Of a DNA stretch of 64,000 bases, positions 18,199 to 26,229 are shown one piece after another; position 1 is the first letter of the stretch, and each line of letters starts with the position of its first letter. Origin of the DNA: Marinobacterium litorale DSM 23545 (lineage in GTDB: Bacteria > Pseudomonadota > Gammaproteobacteria > Pseudomonadales > Balneatricaceae); assembly GCF_000428985.1 (NCBI RefSeq), contig NZ_AUAZ01000003.1, forward strand, positions 239,324-303,323. Reading direction: 5' to 3'. Under the pieces are notes generated by a model that saw nothing but the letters and a program-made list of their open reading frames with translations, made no database searches and was not told the origin of the DNA. Made by a program: the position numbers and the translations under genes.

Positions 18199-19952
18199 CT
18201 GCTCATCCCATTGAGCCAGCGTTGGCTTTCCTGAATCAATACACCGGGTAGCAGCTTCTCACCGATGCGGAGTATCGGTGTCAGGTCGCGACGTACTTCA
18301 ACCCGGTCGTCGGTGAGAGCGAGCAGGTGTTGGCGTTCCAGTTGATCGATTAACGGCTCCAGTAACCGCTTGTCGCCGTAGTCCGGAGCCTGGTGGCCAT
18401 ACCAGCCATGGATGTGTACGGCCAGTCGCGTGACGGTGTCCAGCAGCAGTCCTTTGTGCCACCCACTTTGAGTATGCAGGGCTTTTAATAGCAGAAACTG
18501 CCTGAGTAGCAGGGTTTCGGCCAGGTGTATTAAGGCGTGGCACAGCGGGTTGTTGCGGGTCTTTAGCCAGTGCTGGTTGGCCTCCAGTAAACCCTGTTCG
18601 ATCAGAATATGACGGGCCCGCGCCGGGAAGTCCGAATCCAGTTGATCCGGGGGTAGCGTGAGTTCCGCATCCAGGTATGGCAGCAGGGCTTTGATCAGGC
18701 GGGTGACTGTGGACTTGCTGGGCGTTTTCAGGCGGGCACTCAGCAGCAGGGTCAGAGCCGGCAGTATCAACCCGTGCTGCAGAGTGTTGCGGTAGAAACA
18801 GAGCCCCGCTGCTTGACGCTGTGTTAACGAAAGTGTCGCGCCTTGTTGGGTGATCAAACCCTGACGGGCGGTCTCGGCGATGATGGTGGCGGGTTCCAGG
18901 TCGTTATTCGGACGCGGCATATTGAACTGATCGAGCAGATGGTTCAGTGCATTCAGGCCGGCTTCTACCCGTGCTGTTGGCGTTGACGGCTCGCTGCCGG
19001 CCAGCAGTAGTAATGCCAGTCGGGCGCTACCGGAGCTGACAATTGCGCTGTTGAGCCGCCGGGACACCGCGCCAGCGAGAGCGGTCGTATCGGGCGGGGG
19101 TGTTCCCTGTTCGAGCAAAAGCGGCTGGGCTACACGAATATAGGCACCGCCACAATCGCGTAACAGTCGGCCCGCAGAGGCCAGGGTGCCGACCAAGGTT
19201 TCTTTTTGTTTGGTACCTCCACTCAGTTCGCGCAGATATTGGCTGTTGTCCAGGCAGAGATCGTAGCTAATCGCGATGGGGACCAGAGCCAGAGGGCGTT
19301 GCCCGACGTTCTGCCAGGCGCTCAGGCACATCCCCAGCAGTCCCAGCTTGGGGGGTAAGAGTCGACCGGTCCGGCTGCGGGTGCCTTCGGGGAAAAATTC
19401 GAAGGGTCGCGCGCGTGCGAATAACTCATCCAGGTTGGCATTGAACAACTGGGTGTACAGTGGATCGTCCAGAAAGCTTCGGCGCATGAAAACCGCGCCA
19501 CCGCGCTGCAGAACCGGCCCGATCAACGGCAGGTTTAAGTTGCGTCCCGCGCCGATGTAGGGCAAGTCACAGCCCCTGCGATGCAGAATCCACGACAGCA
19601 GCAGGTAATCGATATGACTTCGGTGCGTGGGTAGAAAGATCAACTGATGGGTATGCTGCAGCGTGGTTATGAACTGCAGTCCTTCGACCTCAAGACGCGG
19701 ATAAAGGCGGCTGAGAAGGCGGTTAAAGAGCGGCTTCAAGCGCTCAACCGTGGCCGGATCGATACAGCTGCAGATCTCCTCCAGATCCGCCAGTGCCTCC
19801 TGTTCCAGTTGTAGTCGATCTCGCCCGCCCTGGCACTGGCGCTGAATTTCGGCCTGCACTCTGGGCGCGGCGAGCACCCGGGTAATCAGTGCCTGACGCC
19901 GGGTGCTGTGGCTCTTTTGTTGCCCGCGAACGGTGGAAAAAAGCGGCTTCAC
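18168..19952 (-). CDS. plsB: Glycerol-3-phosphate acyltransferase, PlsB-like, short N-terminus
   Basis: First acylation step of phospholipid synthesis at the inner membrane. 594 residues against about 807 in E. coli PlsB; the catalytic box starts at H110 instead of about 306. The missing part is therefore the N-terminal domain. Acyltransferase motifs are intact: HRSHID (H110, D115), [26 protein letters not shown], and LVPIAISYD, followed by the PlsB-type [12 protein letters not shown] found no frameshift that would hide an N-terminal extension, because slyX ends 6 bases upstream. Whether it prefers acyl-ACP, acyl-CoA or a lysophospholipid cannot be read here. Confidence 0.85.
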   Translation of the reverse strand: MKPLFSTVRGQQKSHSTRRQALITRVLAAPRVQAEIQRQCQGGRDRLQLEQEALADLEEICSCIDPATVERLKPLFNRLLSRLYPRLEVEGLQFITTLQHTHQLIFLPTHRSHIDYLLLSWILHRRGCDLPYIGAGRNLNLPLIGPVLQRGGAVFMRRSFLDDPLYTQLFNANLDELFARARPFEFFPEGTRSRTGRLLPPKLGLLGMCLSAWQNVGQRPLALVPIAISYDLCLDNSQYLRELSGGTKQKETLVGTLASAGRLLRDCGGAYIRVAQPLLLEQGTPPPDTTALAGAVSRRLNSAIVSSGSARLALLLLAGSEPSTPTARVEAGLNALNHLLDQFNMPRPNNDLEPATIIAETARQGLITQQGATLSLTQRQAAGLCFYRNTLQHGLILPALTLLLSARLKTPSKSTVTRLIKALLPYLDAELTLPPDQLDSDFPARARHILIEQGLLEANQHWLKTRNNPLCHALIHLAETLLLRQFLLLKALHTQSGWHKGLLLDTVTRLAVHIHGWYGHQAPDYGDKRLLEPLIDQLERQHLLALTDDRVEVRRDLTPILRIGEKLLPGVLIQESQRWLNGMSSQSASSRRNA

Positions 19953-19958
19953 GGGTGA

Positions 19959-20153
19959 TCAGTAATGAGGCGGTGGCTGGTCGACAGGTTCAATACCTGC
20001 TTCCTTGAGCTGTCCGGCCAGAATCTGAACCATACGGGTCAGGCGTTCCAGGTCCTTTTCCTGTCGCGCCACCATATCACTGAGTTTATCGATCGCATCT
20101 TCCTGGAAGGTGATGCGTGATTCGAGTTCTGCGAAACGCTCGTTGTCGGTCAT
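19959..20153 (-). CDS. slyX: SlyX family coiled-coil protein
   Basis: Small protein of unknown function. The ATG at 20151-20153 (complement) has a GGGAGG ribosome site and gives 64 residues starting MTDNERFAELESRITFQED, the SlyX N-terminus. A longer upstream frame is not supported. Almost the whole length is heptad-rich coiled coil (about residues 6-50), ending in the proline-rich, aromatic PPPHY tail seen in the family. It lies 6 bases before plsB on the same strand. Confidence 0.92.
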   Translation of the reverse strand: MTDNERFAELESRITFQEDAIDKLSDMVARQEKDLERLTRMVQILAGQLKEAGIEPVDQPPPHY

Positions 20154-20343
20154 CGAAACCTCCCTTGCGCATGAAATAGATGTCCCAAGCATAGCTAACG
20201 GGGTGGCCAGTGAAAACTGATCTCTGTGTTGGCGGTGGGAGTTTATTCCGCTTCGGCGCGGGCCTCTCATGAACTGGCGCCTTGATCCAGCGCAATCCGT
20301 CGCGCGAGGGATGGATTTAACCCGTTAATAGCGGCCTAAGTTG

Positions 20344-20372
20344 TTGAAAAAGGAACTTTGTTGCGTTATACC
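20344..20372 (+). promoter_or_regulatory. Candidate sigma70 promoter of the cold-shock-domain gene
   Basis: TTGAAA (-35, 4 of 6) and TATACC (-10, 4 of 6) are spaced by 17 bases. Transcription would start near 20379 and leave a leader of about 75 bases, which fits the long leaders common on cold-shock messages. Confidence 0.45.
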
Positions 20373-20452
20373 TCGTCGGTTAGCCCCGTTGTCTTTTCGG
20401 CGGCGGCTGTTTCCTGTTTTTAACTTTGAAAATTAGAAGAGAAATCGAATAG

Positions 20453-20908
20453 ATGAGTGGTATTCAGGTCTTTAAAAGTATTGTCCTCAGTGTCATTGCG
20501 GCGGTTGCTATTCCTTCGGTGCTATCCAAGTTGACCTCAGTGGAGATCCCGTTGAATGTCGCGGTTTTAGGCGTCACTTTTGTTATTGTACTGGCAGCGT
20601 CGGTGATCTCCGCGCTGGGCGGCCAGGGTGAACAGTCACGTCCGGCTTCCGGCCAGAGTGGCGCGCCTTCGGAGAGCGACGAGCCGGAAGAGGGAGATGA
20701 TCGCGAAGAGGGCACGGTCAAATGGTTTAATGTCTCCAAGGGGTTTGGTTTTATCACCCGCTCCAACGGTGATGATGTGTTTGTGCACTTTCGCAATATT
20801 CGCGGACGAGGTCATCGTTCACTGAGCGAGGGTCAGGTGGTGCGCTTTAATGTCCATCAAAGCGAAAAAGGTCTGCAGGCGGAAGATGTTTCTGTGGTAC
20901 GCAGCTGA
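20453..20908 (+). CDS. Membrane-anchored cold-shock-domain protein
   Basis: 151 residues in three parts. Two hydrophobic stretches (about 6-25 and 33-54) are followed by an acidic, Ser/Gly/Glu-rich linker (about 56-84). The C-terminal cold-shock domain (about 86-150) has intact nucleic-acid motifs: KGFGFITR (RNP1) and DVFVHFRNI (RNP2), preceded by GTVKWFN. Normal CspA is a free 70-residue protein, so this one would hold a single-stranded nucleic-acid binding domain at the inner membrane. It is followed by a strong terminator, so it is probably a single-gene unit. The domain call is secure; the role is unknown. Confidence 0.9.
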   Translation: MSGIQVFKSIVLSVIAAVAIPSVLSKLTSVEIPLNVAVLGVTFVIVLAASVISALGGQGEQSRPASGQSGAPSESDEPEEGDDREEGTVKWFNVSKGFGFITRSNGDDVFVHFRNIRGRGHRSLSEGQVVRFNVHQSEKGLQAEDVSVVRS

Positions 20909-20925
20909 CATGGTCGGACTGCAGT

Positions 20926-20956
20926 AAAAACGGGAGCCCAGGTGGCTCCCGTTTTT
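20926..20956. terminator. Bidirectional rho-independent terminator
   Basis: The 8-bp stem cgggagcc/ggctcccg has a five-base loop and is flanked by five A and five T. It lies between the convergent cold-shock-domain gene and the flavin reductase gene and can serve both. Confidence 0.9.
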
Positions 20957-20979
20957 GTCTCGGTTACAGTGAGCAAACA

Positions 20980-21915
20980 TCAAGCTTTCTGGATAACCCG
21001 GTTTAACATCTTTTTGAATAACTGGATTTGACTGTCGTTGAACTCATCGAACACCTTGTGCTGTTCCTGCTCGGACAGTGCCCAGTACTCACTGGCTCGC
21101 AGCGCACCATCGGCGGTCAGAGAAAAGGGGGCCGTGGTCGATTCCAGTAGTCCGCTTGCGTGCAGATTTTCAACCGCTTCGCGAATCTCCGACCCCGGTA
21201 GGCTGGACTCGCGCTGCAACCTTTCCAGGCCGGCATCCGGAATCACACTCAGTAAAATCAGTACTCTCGCTTCACTGACGCTGAGGCCCAGTGCCTGCTG
21301 TTTGGGCAGGTAGCTGGTTTGATAAGCGTTTACGGCTTGCAGCATCAGGTATAGCAGATTGTTCTCAAGGTATTTTTCAAGGCCGGGCAGCGTCGCTTGC
21401 GCAGCCAGATTTTTCTCGACCCGGGGGTGAGGGAGAACCAGTGAGTAGGCCCCTTGATGGTAGAGCAGCGGCGATCGCCCAAAATCATCGAACGCCAGTA
21501 CACGGCCCAGCAGAATCCAGTGATCACCGGCATCAATGGTTTCATGCAGAGCGCAGTGGAAACGCGCGGCACAGGCGTCAAGTAGTGGTGCCCGCCCAGG
21601 GCCCTCGCTGTAATCGATGTTGGCGAATTTGTCTGTTTGCGGACGAGCAAAGTGGTTGGAGAGGTCCAACTGATTAGCTGCCAGCACATTAATGGCAAAA
21701 TGGTCTGCACTCTGGATAACGCTCAGGCTGTCCGCGGAGCGTTTGTCCAGGCTCCAGAGCACCAGAGGTGGGTCCAGTGAGACCGAATTGAAGCTATTGA
21801 CGGTCAGTCCGATTTTGTCACCGTTGGGTGCTTGCGCAGTAACAATGGTAATACCGGTGGCAAAATTGCCCAGTGCCCGGCGAAAGGCGTGAGAGTCCAG
21901 AGGCTGATCAGTCAT
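20980..21915 (-). CDS. Flavin reductase domain fused to a MarR-like winged-helix domain
   Basis: 311 residues from the ATG at 21913-21915 (complement), which has an AAGGAG ribosome site; the longer upstream start lacks one. Residues about 1-165 are a flavin reductase-like (FMN-binding split barrel) domain with RRALGNFATGITIVTA, LTVNSFNSVSLDPPLVLWSL and FAINVLAANQ. Residues about 190-311 look like a MarR-type winged helix, with LGLSVSEARVLILLS and LHASGLLES. This layout matches the reductase component (C1) of Acinetobacter p-hydroxyphenylacetate hydroxylase, where the MarR-like domain senses the aromatic substrate. No oxygenase gene is adjacent. Substrate unknown. Confidence 0.85.
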   Translation of the reverse strand: MTDQPLDSHAFRRALGNFATGITIVTAQAPNGDKIGLTVNSFNSVSLDPPLVLWSLDKRSADSLSVIQSADHFAINVLAANQLDLSNHFARPQTDKFANIDYSEGPGRAPLLDACAARFHCALHETIDAGDHWILLGRVLAFDDFGRSPLLYHQGAYSLVLPHPRVEKNLAAQATLPGLEKYLENNLLYLMLQAVNAYQTSYLPKQQALGLSVSEARVLILLSVIPDAGLERLQRESSLPGSEIREAVENLHASGLLESTTAPFSLTADGALRASEYWALSEQEQHKVFDEFNDSQIQLFKKMLNRVIQKA

Positions 21916-22029
21916 CTCGATGCTCCTTAACCCGCAGGTTGGTTCCCGTTTGCGTTCCATGGCCGGATAGGGTTTCCTTGCATGAACAATAGCACTGCCT
22001 GACAGAATGTCCCCATGGAGGATCGAGAT

Positions 22030-22749
22030 TTGCGCAGCTTAACGGGCTCTTGGGTGGTTATCGGCTGTCTGCTCTGGTTGCCTGTAGCGACCGTGCGGGC
22101 CGATGCTGCAAATTGTTCACTTGCGCTTCTGGAGCGCTTTGCCGGCGAGACTCTGAAGTACGGTGTTCAGTGGAAAGGGTTTTCGCTGAACAGTGAGCGG
22201 CGCATTGAGCGTACTGAAACGGGCTGGCAGGCGATCAACCGCAGCAGCCTTCTGTTTATGTCGATTGAGGAGGAAACCCGGTTTCGGTTGGAGGGGTTGA
22301 ACCTGATAAGCGAAGCCTATCGCTATGAACGCCATGGGCTGAGCGATAAGCGGAATCTGCGGCTGGAGTTTAACGGCCCTGGGCGGGTTCGTTATTTCTC
22401 GCCGCGTGGAGATGGGGTATTGGATGTTGAGCCGCCCGTGTTTGATCTGCTCAACCACCAGCTTCAGATGCGCATCGACCTGAGTTGCGGGCCGCCGCAG
22501 GATGAATATCGCTACACAATCGCCCGGCACGACCATGTCAGCGAGTACCGGTACCGGGTGCTTGGCGCGGAATCAGTGACCACCGAGGCGGGGACATTTG
22601 ATGCGGTCAAGCTCGAGCGCGGCGAGGCCGGGGGTCATATCGATCATATCTGGCTGGCCCCTGCGCTTGATCATCTGATTGTCCGCATGGTGCGTACGGA
22701 GGACGGCGAAACCGCGGAACTGGAACTCAAGAAACGCCCTGATAGGTGA
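22030..22749 (+). CDS. DUF3108 family exported protein
   Basis: 239 residues from the TTG at 22030, which has GGAGG eight bases upstream and leaves a clean signal peptide (hydrophobic core about 8-20, cut near VRA-DA). An ATG at 22015 is the alternative but overlaps that ribosome site. The mature part matches the DUF3108 beta-rich pattern, with ETLKYGVQWKGFSL near the start and TFDAVKLERGE followed by IWLAPALDHLIVRM near the end. The family is periplasmic with unknown function; the fold is thought to bind lipids or cell-wall material, which is inference. Its end overlaps argO by 23 bases. Confidence 0.82.
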   Translation: MRSLTGSWVVIGCLLWLPVATVRADAANCSLALLERFAGETLKYGVQWKGFSLNSERRIERTETGWQAINRSSLLFMSIEEETRFRLEGLNLISEAYRYERHGLSDKRNLRLEFNGPGRVRYFSPRGDGVLDVEPPVFDLLNHQLQMRIDLSCGPPQDEYRYTIARHDHVSEYRYRVLGAESVTTEAGTFDAVKLERGEAGGHIDHIWLAPALDHLIVRMVRTEDGETAELELKKRPDR

Positions 22750-23350
22750 ACAAACTGGCGGCGATTGCCCACATCATCAGGCAGATAGCGCCGTCAAGCA
22801 CACGCCAGGACAGCGGAGACCGGAAAACCGGCTCCAGCCAGCGAGCGCCCGCGCACAGGCTTAAAAACCAGATTGCGGAAAAACTGATCGCGCCGACGGC
22901 GAACCAGATTCTTAAATCCGCCTGATACTGTCCGCCAATGCTGCCGATCAGCACCACGGTATCAATCCAGGCGTGGGGGTTAAGCAGCGTCACAGCGGCG
23001 GTGGTCAGCAGTGCCGTGCGCAGGTTGGCAACACCGCGTTCGCGGGCTTCCAGCGTATTGCGACTCAAGGCCCGGCGGGCCGCGCCCAGGCCAAACCAGA
23101 TCAGAAACAGCGCTCCGCCCCAGCGTGCGATCTCCAGCAGTACCGGCGACTGGTTGATCAGAACGCCCAACCCGGCAACACCGGCCGTGATCAGTAAGCC
23201 GTCAAACAGGATGCACAGCAGAGCGATGGGCCAATGGAACTGGCGTTTGAGGCTCTGTGTAAGCAGAAACGCGTTCTGAGCGCCGATCGCCATGATCAGG
23301 CCTGCGGAGGTGGCAAGTCCCTTGCCCCAGGCCATTAATTCGACAGTCAT
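22727..23350 (-). CDS. argO: LysE/ArgO family amino acid exporter
   Basis: Inner-membrane exporter of basic amino acids, 207 residues. The start at 23348-23350 (complement) has a GGGAG site and gives MTVELMAWGKGLATSAGLIMAIGAQNAFLL, the family N-terminus. There are about six membrane segments and the conserved TLLNPHAWIDTVVLIG motif. It is divergent from a gene that looks like argP, exactly the arrangement in which ArgP activates argO in response to arginine. I infer arginine/lysine as substrate. Confidence 0.9.
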   Translation of the reverse strand: MTVELMAWGKGLATSAGLIMAIGAQNAFLLTQSLKRQFHWPIALLCILFDGLLITAGVAGLGVLINQSPVLLEIARWGGALFLIWFGLGAARRALSRNTLEARERGVANLRTALLTTAAVTLLNPHAWIDTVVLIGSIGGQYQADLRIWFAVGAISFSAIWFLSLCAGARWLEPVFRSPLSWRVLDGAICLMMWAIAASLFTYQGVS

Positions 23351-23464
23351 TATTGCTCCCACCCTGTGCTCCTCGTCTGTGTGAATGAATCTGAGCGGCA
23401 TGTTGCGGTTTGAACTCTGGTAAGTAAAACTAATCTTTTTTATATCTAATAAGAGAAATTAATA

Positions 23465-24388
23465 ATGCTCGAGCTGAGACAGTTGGCGGCGCTGGCGGCG
23501 GTGGTCGAGGAGGGGAGTTTTGAGCGCGCTGCACAGCGCCTGCATGTCACTCAATCCGCTGTATCCCAACGGGTTAAGCAGCTAGAGGAGCGGCTTGGGC
23601 AGACGCTGGTGCTGCGCTCGGTTCCCATTCGGGCCACTGAAGCAGGGCATCAGGTGATTAAACATTTCCGTCAGGTGAGTTTGCTGGAGCAGGAGCTTCT
23701 GGGGGCGCTTTCCCAGCGAGATGAGCGGGGTTATACACGGGTGGCTATCGGTATTAACGCCGACAGCCTGGAAACCTGGTTTCCGGAAGCGATCGCCGAG
23801 CTTGTGGAGCGGGCGCAGTTACTGGTGGATCTGAAAGTGGATGATCAGGATGCCACTCAGCAACTGTTGCGCGATGGTGAAGTGATCGGTTGTGTGACCT
23901 CAAACCCCCGAGCCCTGCCAGGGTGTCTGTGTGTTCCCCTGGGCGTGATTCCCTACCGCTGTCTGGCCAGTGCGGACTATCTGACACGCTACTTCCCTGA
24001 TGGGGTGAAGGCGGAGAGGTTTCGCCAGGCACCGATTGCCGAGTTCAGTCACAAGGATCAGTTGCAGAACCGATACCTGCAACGCTTTTTCGGGATTGGC
24101 CCGCACGAGTATCCCCGTCACCGGATTCCCTCATCGACCGCTTTTTGTGATCTGATCGAGCGCGGGCTGGCCTGTGGCATGGTGCCGGATCAGCAGGGGT
24201 TGCCGCTTATCCAGGCAGGACGCGTGGTGGATATGACACCGGGGCGATACCTCTCGGTGCCGTTGTACTGGCATGTCTGGAATCTGAGGTCGGAGCTGAT
24301 CCGCCAGCTCACCGACGCCTTGGTTAAAGAGGCGACCCGGCAATTGGAGGGGTTCGATCGTCATCCAGAGCTGACCCGTCCCGGCTAA
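23465..24388 (+). CDS. argP: LysR family regulator ArgP (IciA)
   Basis: 307 residues. The N-terminal winged helix starts MLELRQLAALAAVVEEGSFERAAQ and has the recognition part VTQSAVSQRVKQLEERLG. The C-terminal effector domain is of the ArgP type, with AIGINADSLETWF and FSHKDQLQNRYL. ArgP controls argO according to lysine/arginine levels. The 114-base divergent spacer to argO should contain the shared operator, but I could not define it. Its end overlaps the next gene by four bases, head-on. Confidence 0.92.
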   Translation: MLELRQLAALAAVVEEGSFERAAQRLHVTQSAVSQRVKQLEERLGQTLVLRSVPIRATEAGHQVIKHFRQVSLLEQELLGALSQRDERGYTRVAIGINADSLETWFPEAIAELVERAQLLVDLKVDDQDATQQLLRDGEVIGCVTSNPRALPGCLCVPLGVIPYRCLASADYLTRYFPDGVKAERFRQAPIAEFSHKDQLQNRYLQRFFGIGPHEYPRHRIPSSTAFCDLIERGLACGMVPDQQGLPLIQAGRVVDMTPGRYLSVPLYWHVWNLRSELIRQLTDALVKEATRQLEGFDRHPELTRPG

Positions 24389-24984
24389 CCCAGGCCCAGT
24401 TTGATGCCCAATGCGATCAGCGCGCCGCCAATTACACGTTCCAGACTTCGTTTCGCCCGCATAAGCCGCACTCGCAGACCATTCTGGCTCAGGAGTGTTA
24501 GCACCAGCGAAAACCAGATCAGCTCAGCCAGCGGTGGCGTCAATACATAAAGCGCCTGCTCGGCCAGGGGCTGCTCAGGGCTTAGTACCTGGGCAAAAAT
24601 CGCCATAAAAAAGAGTAAGACCTTGGGATTGAAAAGGCTGATCAGCAGGCCACTCAGAAAGGGCGACCCGGCGTGCAGCGCGTTGGTATCGCCATTATTG
24701 CCGGCCTGTCGGTGCAGGAGCTGCCAGAACCCGAGTAGCAGCAGGTAGCCGGCGCCGCCCCAGCGTATGACCTCGAAAAGTGCGGGGTATTGATGGATCA
24801 ATGCGGTAATGCCGGCCAGTGACAAGGTGCCGTGAACAAGCAGCGCACTGGCAAGGCCCAGAGCTGTCAGAAAACCGCGTTGAACGGAACCACTGAGGGT
24901 GTTGCGCAGGACAATCGCCAGGTTGGCCCCGGGGACCATTGCGCCACCCAGTGTGATACCTAGAAACAGCAACCAATCCAGCAC
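24385..24984 (-). CDS. LysE/RhtB family amino acid or metabolite exporter
   Basis: 199 residues from a GTG with a GGAGG site five bases upstream. About six membrane segments, with the family motifs GGAMVPGANLAIVLRNTL near the start and GLLISLFNPKVLLFFMAIF in the middle. This is the RhtB/LeuE branch, different from the neighbouring ArgO. The LysR-type gene immediately upstream on the same strand (115 bases away) may control it. Substrate not predictable. Confidence 0.88.
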   Translation of the reverse strand: MLDWLLFLGITLGGAMVPGANLAIVLRNTLSGSVQRGFLTALGLASALLVHGTLSLAGITALIHQYPALFEVIRWGGAGYLLLLGFWQLLHRQAGNNGDTNALHAGSPFLSGLLISLFNPKVLLFFMAIFAQVLSPEQPLAEQALYVLTPPLAELIWFSLVLTLLSQNGLRVRLMRAKRSLERVIGGALIALGIKLGLG

Positions 24985-25099
24985 AATAACCTCCGTTTAT
25001 AGAGTTGCGGTGAAAAGTGAGTGTATTGGCGAGATTTAGCGGCTTCCAATCGAGAGTTGTTATTTAGATTATTACAAAAGCTTATAACCGTGGTGGTCG

Positions 25100-26011
25100 T
25101 CAGTGCGAGAAGGGTGAGCTTTCCAATACCCGGAACAGGCGCTCGCGCAGAAAACGGTGGGCGGGGTCATGTTGGGTACGACGATGCCAAAGAAGGTAGT
25201 ACTGCACGGGCGTGAGGGTGAGGGGTAAGGGCTTAATCACCAGGTTTAACGAAGGCGCCAGGCTTGCCGCCATATGGGCAGGTAGCGTCAGCAGGGCATC
25301 GCTATGGGCGGTGAATGCCAGTGCGGCTTCGATAAACGGGATGCTGACTCGGATGCGGCGCCGCAGGTCGAGCTCTGTCAGAGCTTCGTCCACCAGGCGG
25401 TTTTTGTCGCCACCCCCACTGATCGTTATGTGATCGGCTTGGGTATAGGCTGACAGGTCCAGGGGCTGATGCTGGAGCGGGTGCCCGTTTCGCATCAGAC
25501 AGGCCCAGTCGTCTGAGCCCACCTGACGGCCGTGAATGTCGTCCGGCACTTGATCCAGAACGCAGGCTGCCATATCGAGACGCCCCTCGCGCAGATCGGT
25601 GATCATGCCCGGCTCCCACAGATGAAAGTGAAGTCTCAGGCCAGGAATCTCTTGTGTCAGCTCGCCGACCAGCGAGGGCAGAATATGCTCGCCGATATAG
25701 TCGGTGATAGCGATATTAAAGCGGCCCTGGAAGCTCTCCCGGCTGAACTGGCCTGGGGTAAAAAACGCCTCCAGTTGTTGCAGGACAGGCGGAAGCTGGC
25801 GCTTCAACTCCTCACCATGGGCTGTTAGCTGCATCTGATTGCCGGTGCGCACCAGTAACGGATCACCAAATAGTTCACGTAACTGCGCCAGAGAACGGCT
25901 GACCGCCGGTTGCGTCAGGTTCAGTGCCTGCGCAGCACGGCTGACGCTACGCGCCTCCAGAAGCTGGTACAACACGCTGAGCAGATTCAAATTGATGCGT
26001 GAGAGGTCCAT
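25100..26011 (-). CDS. LysR family transcriptional regulator
   Basis: 303 residues starting MDLSRINLNLLSVLYQLLEA. The longer frame upstream runs through the preceding mini-gene and is rejected. The winged helix is at about residues 8-65, with SVSRAAQALNLTQPAVSRSLAQLRELFGDPLLVRTG. The effector domain begins near FNIAITDYIG and resembles the NahR/NodD/LeuO branch. It starts 11 bases after the oxidoreductase-like mini-gene and precedes the RhtB-type exporter, a likely target. Confidence 0.88.
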   Translation of the reverse strand: MDLSRINLNLLSVLYQLLEARSVSRAAQALNLTQPAVSRSLAQLRELFGDPLLVRTGNQMQLTAHGEELKRQLPPVLQQLEAFFTPGQFSRESFQGRFNIAITDYIGEHILPSLVGELTQEIPGLRLHFHLWEPGMITDLREGRLDMAACVLDQVPDDIHGRQVGSDDWACLMRNGHPLQHQPLDLSAYTQADHITISGGGDKNRLVDEALTELDLRRRIRVSIPFIEAALAFTAHSDALLTLPAHMAASLAPSLNLVIKPLPLTLTPVQYYLLWHRRTQHDPAHRFLRERLFRVLESSPFSH

Positions 26012-26022
26012 GTCCGGCACAT

Positions 26023-26184
26023 TTATTCGTCGCCGCTTTTGCCGGCTTGGGTTGCCTGGGCTTTGAGTCTCGCCTGCTCCTCTCGCCAGGCGTGCATCTC
26101 CTCGTAATAGGTGTCCCATACGCAGGGTGAGCATTCGCTTTCGCAGCATTCGCCCTCCATCGGGGGCGTGGGTTTCTCCAACAT
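26023..26184 (-). CDS. Oxidoreductase-like domain mini-protein (PF09791 type)
   Basis: 53-residue cysteine-rich protein starting MLEKPTPPMEGECCESECSP. The pattern P-x-PP-x2-GxCC-x3-C-x2-CVWDTYYEEMHAW matches the short oxidoreductase-like domain found alone in many gammaproteobacteria and at the N-terminus of larger eukaryotic proteins. Four cysteines (two adjacent, then two more) suggest metal or redox chemistry, but no activity is established. The C-terminus is a short charged, Ala/Gln-rich helix. It lies between hrpB and the LysR gene on the same strand. Confidence 0.85.
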   Translation of the reverse strand: MLEKPTPPMEGECCESECSPCVWDTYYEEMHAWREEQARLKAQATQAGKSGDE

Positions 26185-26229
26185 TATGTACTCTCTTTAA
26201 TCACGAAAATGCCATCTGGGCTCTATATT

